Below, in pieces: positions 1 through 10,602 of a stretch of 64,000 nt of DNA (position 1 is the first letter of the stretch; every line of letters begins with the position of its first letter). Origin of the DNA: Thunnus maccoyii. Its lineage: Eukaryota; Chordata; Actinopteri; Scombriformes; Scombridae. Below the pieces are notes generated by a model. That model searched no databases, was not told where the DNA came from, and worked only from the letters and a program-made list of their open reading frames with translations. The position numbers and the translations under genes were made by a program. The stretch lies in assembly GCF_910596095.1 (NCBI RefSeq), contig NC_056538.1, forward strand, positions 34,246,922 through 34,310,921. Reading direction: 5' to 3'.

Positions 1-953
1 TAGTGACTATTTGCTTCCCTTAAACAGCTTCCAATAAACATCCAGATCTGAAGACGATACGAGTTCAAATTTATCGTCCAGTTCTTCACAGCTGGTCACT
101 GCTGTTCCACGTTTGTCCACATAAATAAACACTAAATAATAAAAGCTGGAGCACAAACCAGAAACACCTGAATCTACAACTCACAATTACCCAAAACAAG
201 GCAGCGCCGCCTGATGGTCGGAGGTGTAAACATCAATAACACAAGTGTTCACATATAACTGAAGATGGCTCCTACAATAATAATCACTTCTTTCACTACA
301 GTTAAAGTTCACAACAAATAATAAAATAATAAGAACAAACTCTTATTTTCTCTTCTAAAGGACTCACTGACTGCTGATGTAAAATTAACTTGGAAGGAAC
401 AAAACGTCAGATAAACTGTCAGATTTCAGGGTTTGATTTTGTGCAGCTGTGATGTCACAGTGCACCGTGGTACCATGTCGCATCACAGCTGGGCGTGGTC
501 TCAGGTTTATCAGCTGTTTATGTGTCAAGTTTCAGTCTGAAAAGAAGAAATGTGACTCAATATGTGACGAAAACAAGTTTGTGTGCAAGTGTGTTTCAGA
601 ATCAGCTGCTGGCAAAACAATCTCATCACACAGTCGATCGAAAGCTCCAGAACCGCTAATAAATGGACCTTCTGGTGGATTATTTGTCAACTAAATATAG
701 ATTTGGTGTCAAGGCTCTCAATTAAATCGTAATCTTGTAAATGAACCAAACATCTTTTTATGTTTTGTCTCCTATTCACACATAAAATGCGATTTTTTTT
801 GGCTGAAATACGTTTTACTTTATGTTATTAACTATTAATGTTTTAATACATTTTAAATCAATTCTACAGTAATAACTAATCTAATACCTGTGATAATAAT
901 CACAAACATGTATTATATTATTTTATTATTATTATGGCAACTAGTATTAATAT

Positions 954-955
954 TA

Positions 956-1000
<45 letters not shown>

Positions 1001-1002
1001 TA
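954..1002. repeat. (AAT)n microsatellite
   Basis: About 15 uninterrupted AAT/ATA trinucleotides in AT-rich intronic DNA. Confidence 0.9.
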
Positions 1003-1128
1003 GTTATTATGATACGATTCCTAATAACATAATAATAGTTGGTGATGTGACGTGTTGTGACGTGATGACTCTTCCAATTGATTGATAGGCTTCCTAATTA
1101 AAAAGGCTCAACACCTTCCTGAGGAGCT

Positions 1129-2270
1129 GATAGTGAGAGCCTCACTATCCTCACCCACTCACTAACTCACTATCCTTACTGTCCTCACTAACTCGCTATC
1201 CTCACTTACTCACTATCCTCACTAATTCACTATAATCACTAACTTACTATCCTCACTTACTCACTTACTCACTATCCTCACTATTCACTATAATCACTAA
1301 CTCACTATCCTCACCCACTCACTAACTCACTATCCTCACCTACTCACTATCCTTACTGTCCTTACTATCCTCACCCACTCACTAACTCACTATCCTCACT
1401 ATCCTCACCCACTCACTAACTCACTATCATCAGTAGGTCACTATCTTCACTAACTCACTATCCTCACTAACTCACTATCCTCACTGTCCTCACTAACTCA
1501 CTATCCTCACTGTCCTCACTATCCTCACTAACTCACTATCCTCACTGTCCTCACTAACTCACTATCCTCACTGTCCTCACTATCCTCACTAGCTCACTAT
1601 CTTCACTAACTCACTATCCTCACTAACTCACTATCTTCACTAACTCACTATCCTTACTAACTCACTATCCTCACTAGCTCACTATCCTCACTAACTCACT
1701 ATCCTCACTAATTCACTATAATCACTAACTCACTATCCTCACCAATTCATTATCGTCACTAATTCACTATCTTCACCAATTCACTATCCTCACTATCCAC
1801 ACTAACTCACTATCCTCACTAATTCACCAGTAATTCACTAACTCATTATCCTCATTAACTTACTATCTTCACTAATTCACTATCTTCACCAATTCGCTAT
1901 CCTCACTATCTCACTAACTCACCATCCCCACTAACTGTCCTCACCAACTCACCATCCTCAACATCCTGACCAATTCACTATCTTTGCCAATTCGCTATCC
2001 TTACTAATTCACCAACTCACTATCCTCACTAATTCACTAACTCACTATCCCCATTGACTCACTATCCTCACTAACTCACCATCTTCACTAATTCACTATC
2101 TCACTAAACTCACTATCCTCACTAACTCACCATCTTCACTAATTCACTATCCTCACTGACTCACTATCCTCACTAACTCACCATCTTGATTATCCTCACT
2201 AAACTCACTATCCTCACTAACTCGATATCTCCACTAATTCACTATCCTCACTGACTACAGCTCAGTGTTT
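1129..2270. repeat. CTCACTAACTCACTATC-type minisatellite, about 1.1 kb
   Basis: Degenerate tandem array built from CTCACTATC and CTCACTAACT blocks of about 17-18 bp, with many internal rearrangements (CTCACTGTC, TTCACTAATT variants). The array becomes less regular to the right. It encodes nothing and lies in dvl intron 1. Confidence 0.92.
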
Positions 2271-2464
2271 ACTGCATCTCGACCACTAAGCCGTCTCACT
2301 ATCCTCACCTCACCCCACCTCCTCCCCCCGTCTGCCTCAGAGAGACTGTTGTTTACATCCTCCTCCCCCACCTTAAATATACACCATCATCATCATCATG
2401 CACATGTACATGTATCATTTCTTCTCATTTCTACTCGTTGATTTCTTGTCTGAAATTTGTATAA

Positions 2465-2468
2465 TACA

Positions 2469-2526
<58 letters not shown>
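2465..2526. repeat. (TA)n microsatellite
   Basis: About 25-30 alternating TA dinucleotides, followed at 2572-2591 by 20 consecutive C residues. Confidence 0.92.
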
Positions 2527-2530
<4 letters not shown>

Positions 2531-2697
2531 TTTGCTTATTCTTATTTCATTATTTTATGAGTTATCCTTAACCCCCCCCCCCCCCCCCCCCACTCCTTGA
2601 TTTTGGTGATGTCTCGTGTCGTCACGCACGTGCTCTCGCTTGTCTAATGACGATTAAATTCTACTGAACTGAATTGAATATTGGTCACGTGACTCAC

Positions 2698-2876
2698 CCG
2701 AAGTCGTCGTCCACGGACTTGAAGAAGAATTTGAGGTTCGGTTTGTTCAGGACCTGTTTGAAGTCCTGCAGGGTGACGCGCTGCGCGGGCACGTTGATCC
2801 GGATCAGGTAGGGGGTCTCCTGGTCCTCCAGGTGGTAGATGACCCGGGTCTCCTCAGACAAGCTGCGGTCCCCCAT
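2698..2876 (-). CDS. dvl3: Dishevelled protein, first coding exon (DIX domain start), probably dvl3
   Basis: The exon encodes the N-terminal 59 residues of a Dishevelled scaffold, which relays Wnt/Frizzled signals in the cytoplasm by DIX-domain head-to-tail polymerisation. It reads [16 protein letters not shown], then [17 protein letters not shown] and [11 protein letters not shown]. These match the opening DIX strands of DVL proteins. The QETPYL and DDDFG segments resemble DVL3 more than DVL1 or DVL2, recalled from family knowledge rather than aligned. The exon ends in phase 2 at a GTGAGT donor exactly where vertebrate DVL genes split before VVKEEI. The chosen ATG is the first in frame after an upstream region with no family resemblance. 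The rest of the gene (DIX end, PDZ, DEP) is off the left edge. ABCC5 and DVL3 are neighbours on human 3q27, which supports the paralogue call. Certain as dishevelled, likely as dvl3. Confidence 0.8.
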
Positions 2877-3163
2877 CGAGCCCGGCCTGGAGGAGGAGAC
2901 AGGGATGCTGAGAGAGAGAGAGACACCTGTCTGTCTGTCCACCTGTCCGCGCGTCTCACTGTCCGCGCGTCTCACTGTCCACGTGTCTGTCCGCGTGTCT
3001 GTCTACCTGTCTGTCTCTGTTCCGGGTCGTCCGGGTCCAGATGTGTCGGTCCAGCTGCTGCTGGACTGATGCTCTTCAGTCTCCTCCGGACGCCACACCG
3101 TCAAATCCTACAAAATAAGACACGCCACTTCCTGTTGACCTCGTCAAAATAAGAGCCTACTTG
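2877..3163 (-). promoter_or_regulatory. 5' UTR and promoter region of the dvl gene
   Basis: This is the sequence immediately upstream of the dvl ATG on the minus strand. It is relatively GC-rich, with CpGs and short CCGCGCGTCTCACTGT repeats at 2945-2990. I see no diagnostic TATA box, and the transcription start is not determinable. Confidence 0.4.
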
Positions 3164-3561
3164 CAGTGGTGGAAATAAAAATATCAGTACCTGCAAAAAT
3201 ACGCATGCTAAAAAGACTGTAAATGTGTCAGATATCCACTTGATATGACTAACTCAGACTGCTGAAGCCTCATATAAACTTCACACAGACTTTTAAATGA
3301 CTGTGTGGACACACTGTGGATTTTATCCTCCATCACTTCCATTGAAAGCACATTTGAAGGATCTTTTAATATCCAGTATGAACAGGAGGAATGATTACAG
3401 CGAGGAAAACCTCTTTCACTCTTCATATGGACACATGAATGAGATGAGGAGTAAATATATATAATAACTATAATATTTGTGTCCAAAACAGTAAAAGCAG
3501 CAGAAAATAAAAACATTAAAGTACCGTAAAACTGTCTGAGTAAAGTTACTTTCCATCACTG
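3164..3561. mobile_element. 398-bp non-autonomous DNA transposon (hAT-like MITE)
   Basis: It starts CAGTGGTGGAAA and ends TTTCCATCACTG, so the termini are imperfect inverted repeats (CAGTGGTGGAAA against CAGTGATGGAAA). The flanking 8-mers match at only about 5 of 8 positions, so the target duplication is weak. The interior is related to 54610-54880 and, in reverse, to 55480-55770, showing a dispersed family. It has no coding capacity. Confidence 0.6.
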
Positions 3562-4353
3562 CTGAGTTGCTAACGGGTATTAATATTTGAATATATGTCT
3601 GGTGTAGTGAACTACAGTCTCATCACACCTGTAAAGAGATTTAAAGTGTTTGACAGAAACTGAAACTCTGCAGTCTGTTTTATTTACAGTCACATAACTT
3701 TATTTATACATCATGTAGAGACGAGCCGACGAGGAGCTTCCACACAGAATCTCACGACATGAAACATTTTGTTAGAACTGTGAATTATAAATATTTGATC
3801 ATATTTTCATATTTACAAAAAGGCACAAAACAAGTTGAGGTAAAATCACTTTAAATGTAAATAAACTGTCTGATAGTTTTATTTCATACATGTTCCTGCT
3901 ACATTTGTGTGTATGAACAGTGAAACTGTATTTTATAATTATCACTATTTTAAAGACTCTGTGTGATATTTCTTTGAGTTTAGGTTCCTGTCAGCTTTAT
4001 ACTTCGTTAAATTGACTAAATTATTTGTCAGATTTAAATCGGAGGACACTGAACTCTTCAGTTTAATTAATTTCATTTTATTTCTGCTTATCTTTGCTTT
4101 TATATTTTTTATTTTGGAGGCCAATTCCCACTTCCGGTATTTTTCGGAAACTGCAGCATCATTTCCGGCTTTCACTGAACTCTTGAAAATAAAAGCAGGA
4201 AAATGATTCATTCATTTGGACTCGTGTTTTTGTTTTTTGAGGAAATAAATCTGCAGATTTATAAACAGATGAAACAAACTTCTGTCTTTAAAATAAATAT
4301 TTTATTTCTGTGCTGTGACTCAGAAGAAACGAGTTCCTGTTTAGTTTCAAGTG
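3562..4353. other. Intergenic, AT-rich
   Basis: Between the dvl upstream region and the probable rnpepl1 3' end. I see no gene, RNA or clear repeat. Confidence 0.5.
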
Positions 4354-4359
4354 TTTATT
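4354..4359 (-). promoter_or_regulatory. Candidate rnpepl1 poly(A) signal
   Basis: AATAAA on the minus strand (context CAATAAACAC), 2.1 kb downstream of the rnpepl1 stop. Other AATAAA-like words occur nearby, so the true cleavage site is uncertain. Confidence 0.4.
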
Positions 4360-6474
4360 GAGTCATTACAAACCTTCTGTGAAGAGGCATTCAGGGACAG
4401 CTGGGGACAATGGGACGTTTCAGAGCTGAGGAGAGTACAGGGACGGACGCAAACAACAACAACAACAACCATTAATTCAGGAGGTTTTTGTCTAAAAGTT
4501 TTAGATTTTTGATATTTTTAATTTCATAATCTGCAGAGAGTCAATCAGTGGGTTAAAGCAGGTTTAAAATAAATAAATGTTTGTTGTTTTTGTTTGTTTC
4601 CTTCACTCATCTTTCAGTCATCTGACGATAGAATTTAAACCTTTTACTTTCAAATATAAAAATCATTTAAAGTGTCAGTAAATACTCTGATTACATCTCA
4701 GAGTCTGTTTATTGCTGGTGATTGAAGTTTAAAAAAAAAAAAAAAAGAGTCAGAAGAGCAGAAACGCCCGACATCTCCCAGCTGCAGTGAACGCAGCATT
4801 AAGGCCTCTGAGGTGGAGGTCGGCTGGTTTTATGCTGAGTCGAGTCGGGTGATGACGTCGGGTGGAGGTAGGGTCTCTCAGCCACTTCTTCCTTTTTAAA
4901 AAGCAGCTTTTTTCTGCTGAAATTCACTGTAAAGGACAGTGAACACATCGTTCCTCTGTGTGTGTGTGTGTCACTACAGAAACACACACACACACACGCA
5001 CGCACACTCACACACTCACACACATATATATCTATATAAACAAAAAGGTGTTCAAGGTCAGTCAGGCTGCAGGTGGAACAATCATCTTTACACGTGATCA
5101 GACAATATTTATGTTGCTGAAGCCCGTTTCTGCCAAAACTATCTGACTACGTTTCACCCAAATGTTGCTCAAATTTTTTTTTTTTTACAGAATTTCCCAA
5201 AAACGGTCAAAAGAAAACATGAATTAAAGCTTCTTTCTTGTGTGAATATCAGCAGAAGAAGAGACGACGTCATTCACAGAGAGACGATCAAAACTCAAAC
5301 GATGGAAAACATGATGGAAATACGACGTTTCATGTGCTGATGTGAGGAAGGTTACAGTCTCCTCATCATCATCATCGCTCCTCACAGATCTGATGTTCGT
5401 CATCATTTATTCACTCAGTCTGTTTATATTGATTTTTTTTATCCACACAGCTGCTGTTTACACCTCACACTTGTTTCCACTCACAAACTGAAAATTAAAA
5501 ACAAACTTACTAAGAGAAGAAAAATCTCCACATTATCACCAGTAAATCTATCAAAAGAAGTTTCTCTTTCACATCTGGACTCACATCGTTACCTGCCGTC
5601 ACGTTTGATGTTTCTACAGATGTGTGAAATCTCGTTAAGCTGTAATCGGACGCTCGAACGGTGTCGTCGCCGTTAGCGTGACGTCACGCTAACACGAGCG
5701 GATGAGCTCAGCGCTCACTTTGCTAAAATTAAACATCTTCATCTTCAGAGGAAAAAGACACGACACTGAATTCTCCTCAACACTGTGTCAGATATTCTTC
5801 TCGTTATAAACTGAATGTTTTGATCTGAAGACGTCGTTTTAGACTCAGAAACGATGAATAAAGAAAAGAATCATTAGTTGCAGCCACAAACCAAACTGAG
5901 AAGCTTGAAGCAGAAAAACAACACAAAAATAAAATAAAATCAACATTTGAGTGTTTTTAAGTTAAAATCAGCAGATAATTAGTGTGAAAATCTTTGTTGT
6001 AATTTGGTTTCCTGGTAGTTTGAGCTGACAAACAGGAGAGAAGTTGTTTTCTGACTCATCGCGTGTGTGTCGTTGGCAGAAACGGGCGTCTGAGTCACGT
6101 TGGATCAGAAAATATAAAACTCTTTGATGTCAAACCGACAAACTGCTGCTGAGACGCTTCGACTCTAACAAATCTGACATCTCCTTTCAGCCTCAGCAGC
6201 CAATCACATGATGAGGGAGCAGCCCCCGACCTTCGACCTCCACGACCTTCAGATTCGACTTCCTGTCACGACTCGGACTTTAACAATCTCTGGAGTGAAA
6301 CTTCCTGTCGTTTTTTTTTTTTTTTTACTGCTCACAGTGTTTAAACTTTCAGCGTCTGTAGTTCTAAGTCCGCTGTTGCTGCCGTCACCACGGCAACAGC
6401 TTCCATCACCGGCCAGCTGCTGCTGCTGATGCTGCTGCTGATGATGATGATGATGGTGGAGATGAAGACCGTCA
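4360..6474 (-). other. Probable rnpepl1 3' UTR
   Basis: Minus-strand sequence between the rnpepl1 stop and the candidate poly(A) signal. It contains A16 at 4731-4746, a TG-tract/CA-tract/TA mixture at 4958-5030 that could fold as a hairpin, and a CTG/ATG-rich run at 6418-6456 just after the stop. No protein-coding signal is present. Confidence 0.4.
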
Positions 6475-6783
6475 TCACGCAGAGACGTTGACGTCCCGCA
6501 GAGCGATGCCGTTGGTCGTCCCGGCGCCAGTAGTGGAGGAGGCGGTTGCCGTGGCAGCCGGCTGCGGGGAAAGGGATGGAGAAGGGGAGGAGGGTATGAG
6601 GGGGAGTGCGGGGCTGTTCTGATTGGTCGGTGCGGCGCCGGTCTGGAAGAGGATCTGCTGTAACGTCCGTCTGAGGTTCGGATGCAGGCGGCGCTGCGTC
6701 TGGTAGAAAATCTCCACGGCGACGCACTTCATCACCCCGGCAACCAGGTCCTCGTACAGCGGCACCGTGTACATCCTGGAAGT
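6475..6783 (-). CDS. rnpepl1: rnpepl1 coding exon 11, terminal (residues 613-714)
   Basis: [36 protein letters not shown], then a variable Pro/Ser/Ala linker and the conserved end ALRDVNVSA followed by TGA. Confidence 0.96.
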   Translation of the reverse strand, partial: TSRMYTVPLYEDLVAGVMKCVAVEIFYQTQRRLHPNLRRTLQQILFQTGAAPTNQNSPALPLIPSSPSPSLSPQPAATATASSTTGAGTTNGIALRDVNVSA

Positions 6784-6961
6784 CTGCAGAGAGGAAACGG
6801 AACATGTTAAAAAACACAAAGCATCATGGGAGCTGTAGTCAATAAACAACTTCAGATGTGAACATTTATATTTAGTGTCTCATTTAGTCTCATTTGTGGA
6901 TTTTCTGTCTTTATGTCAGTGAAGCACTTTGTTAACTTGTTTTGTGCTACATTAATAAAGC

Positions 6962-6993
<32 letters not shown>

Positions 6994-9900
6994 TACTGTG
7001 ATACCGCATCAACTTTCCAGGAAGCTTTCATGCTTTTCAAGCAAAATAAAAAGCTTCTTTATCATGAAGATTTGATTCTCTGACACTTTATCATCATTCA
7101 TGTCTCCTTTACTTTCTAGATTTCCTTCTTACACATGAACAAGTGAAAAAAACAGATGTTTATTATCTTTATTATCTTCATGACAATCATCACAATCACC
7201 CACATTCAGCCAGACGTGTACGAGATGCTGGTTCGATTCCCGGCTGGCAGAATGTCATTCCCTGCTCTCATCCCAACATTCCCAACATTCCCAGTCTCTC
7301 TCTCCACAGTCACTATCAAATAAAGGCACAAAATGCCCAAAAAACTAAAAATAGAAACACCAACAAATCAGCACATTGATTACTTATTCAAACCTTCACT
7401 TGATACTGTTACTGTAATATTTTGAATCCGATACTTTTTATTACTAGAAGTACTGATAATAGAGTATTTTTTCTTGTAATAAAGCATTTTTTAAATTATA
7501 TTATATGTTTTTGTCCATTTTTTATGCCTTTATTGGACAGTGACAGGAGGAAACAAGTGTTCTGTTATGTGGCGTGCGTCTTAACCAGTAAGCTACTGGG
7601 ATGCTGTGATACAGTATTTATACCTGGAACAGAGTTACAGTTGTTTTATTTAACTTGTAATAGTGTTTGTAACTGTTCTGTTTATAGCTGTACAGTATAT
7701 CTAAGTGGGAAACAGCTGTCGGCAGCGTCGGTGTTCTCACGTGTTTGTGCAGGAAGGCTCGGACTCGCGGCAGGTCGGGGTAGAAGCTGTTCCTCACCAC
7801 CATCTGCAGCCAGCGGATCTGAACCTCAGCGTTCAGACCGTCGAACAGAGACGAGTACCGAGCCGACAGACTCACCATCACATCTACACACAGAGACAGG
7901 AAGTTATGTTGACGAGTCCTCAGATTCATCTTCTCTCACTTCACACTCATACACAGTTTTTAACACCAGGTGAAAATCGTCTTCTTCGACGTTTAAAAAC
8001 ACAGTTTCCTGATCAGACAGCTGACAGGCTGCCATCTGTGTTTGGACTCGTCAAAATCAGCAGATGGAAGATTTTTTCCTCCAGATGGTTTAAAGAGTGT
8101 TTGAGGAAAAACCTTCAGAATAACATTATTATTAACATCAGTAGAAAAAGCAGAAGTAGCAGTACTAGTGGTACTAGTAGTACTAGTAGTAATAGTAGTA
8201 CTAGAGGTACCTGCAGCAATAATATAGCAGTAGGAGTAGTTTTAATAAGACCAGAGGCAGCGGCAGTAAACATAAGGTAGTATTAGCAGTATTATTAGTA
8301 ACATTACTACAAGGTGCAGTAGTAGTAGTATTAATTGTAGTAGTAGTATTAACAGCAGAACTAGTAGTATTTATAGTAGTAGTAGTAGTATTAATTGTAG
8401 TATTAACAGTAGTACTAGTAGTATTACTGCGTACCGTGTGGCAGTGGTCCAGCATGCAGCAGTAGTAGTAGTATTAACTAGTGCTGCAGTCTGCTTTATT
8501 AGTTGGTCGATATGCTCTCGTCCGACTAAATTCTCATTGGTCGAATAATCTCCGTGTTATTTTCATAAGGAGAAAAGTGCTACATCAACAGCTTTCCAGG
8601 ATTAATCCATTATTTCCTGCGGCGGGGGGGACAGACTAACAAATTACCTGTGAAAACAACGGGGGTGTATTCAAAACACCCCCGTTGTTTTCACAACTTT
8701 GAACTCGCCCAACCTGATGGAGCCTGCTGGGTCTAACTGTACTCAACGTTTACTGAACGGTTACTGAATCTGTGTTTCTCCATAATGACACAACGAGAAC
8801 CCCCGCCAGGCCAAGAAAATATTTTTTTAATATTTGATATCCGACAGCGTTTGGGAGTCTCTGTGCAGCGCTGCTCCGGTACGTGAGTCAACCTCTGCGT
8901 CGTTGCCTGGGAAACCACTGGTCGCGCGGCTCCGTTAAGGAGTATGTTTGCGTAGCGAGCGGGAAAGAGCGAGGAGCAGAGAAGTGACGGTGGATGCGAG
9001 CGGAGCAGAGGAAAAGGTTAGTAGTAAATTGTCAGTCTGGCAGTAAATGTACAGCACAGACTACAGTGTGTCAGTTAATAAATGCTAAAAAGTCACGTCT
9101 GTTGTTTCCCCAAATGCTGGAAAAGTGAAGGAGGTTAGCTCCAAAGTTAGCAACAATAGGTTAGCCTAGCCTGAAGATGCTAAACCGAGAAATACAGAAC
9201 AGAGAAATGTGTGACTGCCGAGTTTACTGTGCACTCTGTCCCGTTACATCACAACTAAACGATTTGTTGAAGATTATGTACGATTTTAGTCGACCAAGAT
9301 TTTCTTTGGTTGACTACAGCCCTAGTATTAACAGTAGTACTAGTAGTATTAACAGCAGTACTAGTATTAACAGTAGTACTAGTAGTATTAACAGCAGTAC
9401 TAGTATTAACAGTAGTACTAGTAGTATTAACAGCAGTACTAGTATTAACAGTAGTAGTAGTAGTAGTATTAACAGTAGTAGTAGTATTAACAGTAGTAGT
9501 AGTATTACTGCGTACCGTGTGGCAGTGGCGAGTGGTCCAGCATGCGGTCGAGGAACAGGACGATCTGGAAGGTGCTCCAGGTCGACAGGTGGAAGGTGGA
9601 CACGGCCTGCAGGTCGGGGGCGTCGCCGCTCCTCCACACGTCACACAGATCCTGGACCGGCTGGGTCAGAGCGCCCCCTGCTGACAGATCCGGCTCATAC
9701 GGAGGAGGACCGCACCCGCTCAACCAGCGCTCAAACTCCAGGCCTGACGCACACACACACAGGAAGTGATGATGATGATGATTTCACAGCAGATGATGAT
9801 GACAAACATTTATTGTCACTGAAGAAAAAATGTGGAATAAACAGAGCTCCGCCCACCTTCTCTCTGAGCGACGGCGGCGTTCTTCAGCTCAGGAAAATAA

Positions 9901-10288
9901 CCCAGGAAGTAGTCGATGAGGTCCTGAGCCACCACACTTTTAAATTTAAACTCTGAGATATAATCCTGAAAACCGTAGAAACAAACATTAACGTCTAGAA
10001 ACGTCTCGTCCTGCAGCTCAGCTCGATGAACAAAACTAACGTCCATCGTTTCAACGTTTGATCTAACGAGGTTCCTTCATCACGTCGTTATCTCACTGTA
10101 GACGCTGCAAGTCGCTGGCTTACATTTGTTTATTATATAAATAAATCAAACACTGACACAGTTACTCAAACACAGTAAAGGAGCATTTCTGATGTTTTTC
10201 ATTCTAATAATCAAAAAACTGATAAAGATAAGTTTGAAAATCAATAGTGACATTGAGGTGAACTGTAGAACAGCAGCATCCGTGTGTC

Positions 10289-10349
<61 letters not shown>

Positions 10350-10500
10350 CAACCCGCAGGAAACAGTCGAAGCGCCTGACGTCTCCACAGAGCTGAGACA
10401 GGTACGACACGAAGCAGAAACCTTTCTCGTAGGTGAAGAGGTTCATCAGAGTGCTGGGATTCACACCTGGAGGGGGCGGAGTCAACATGAAGCACAGTCA

Positions 10501-10542
<42 letters not shown>

Positions 10543-10557
10543 TGTGTGTGTGTATGT

Positions 10558-10602
<45 letters not shown>

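Larger units (their letters stand above)
1..2697 (-). other. dvl intron 1 (partial), no second exon seen
   Basis: This stretch lies 3' of the dishevelled first coding exon on the minus strand. I looked for the next DIX-domain exon (expected to begin VVKEEI) and found no candidate, so intron 1 runs beyond base 1. The left 950 bases are AT-rich single-copy-looking DNA. The rest is simple repeats: (AAT)n at 954-1002, a large minisatellite at 1129-2270, (TA)n at 2465-2526 and a run of 20 C at 2572-2591. Confidence 0.6.

Noticed and set aside
7225..7245. Possible tRNA gene (GGTTCGATTCC B box)
   Set aside because: No acceptor stem or A-box half; it is continuous with a SINE tail.
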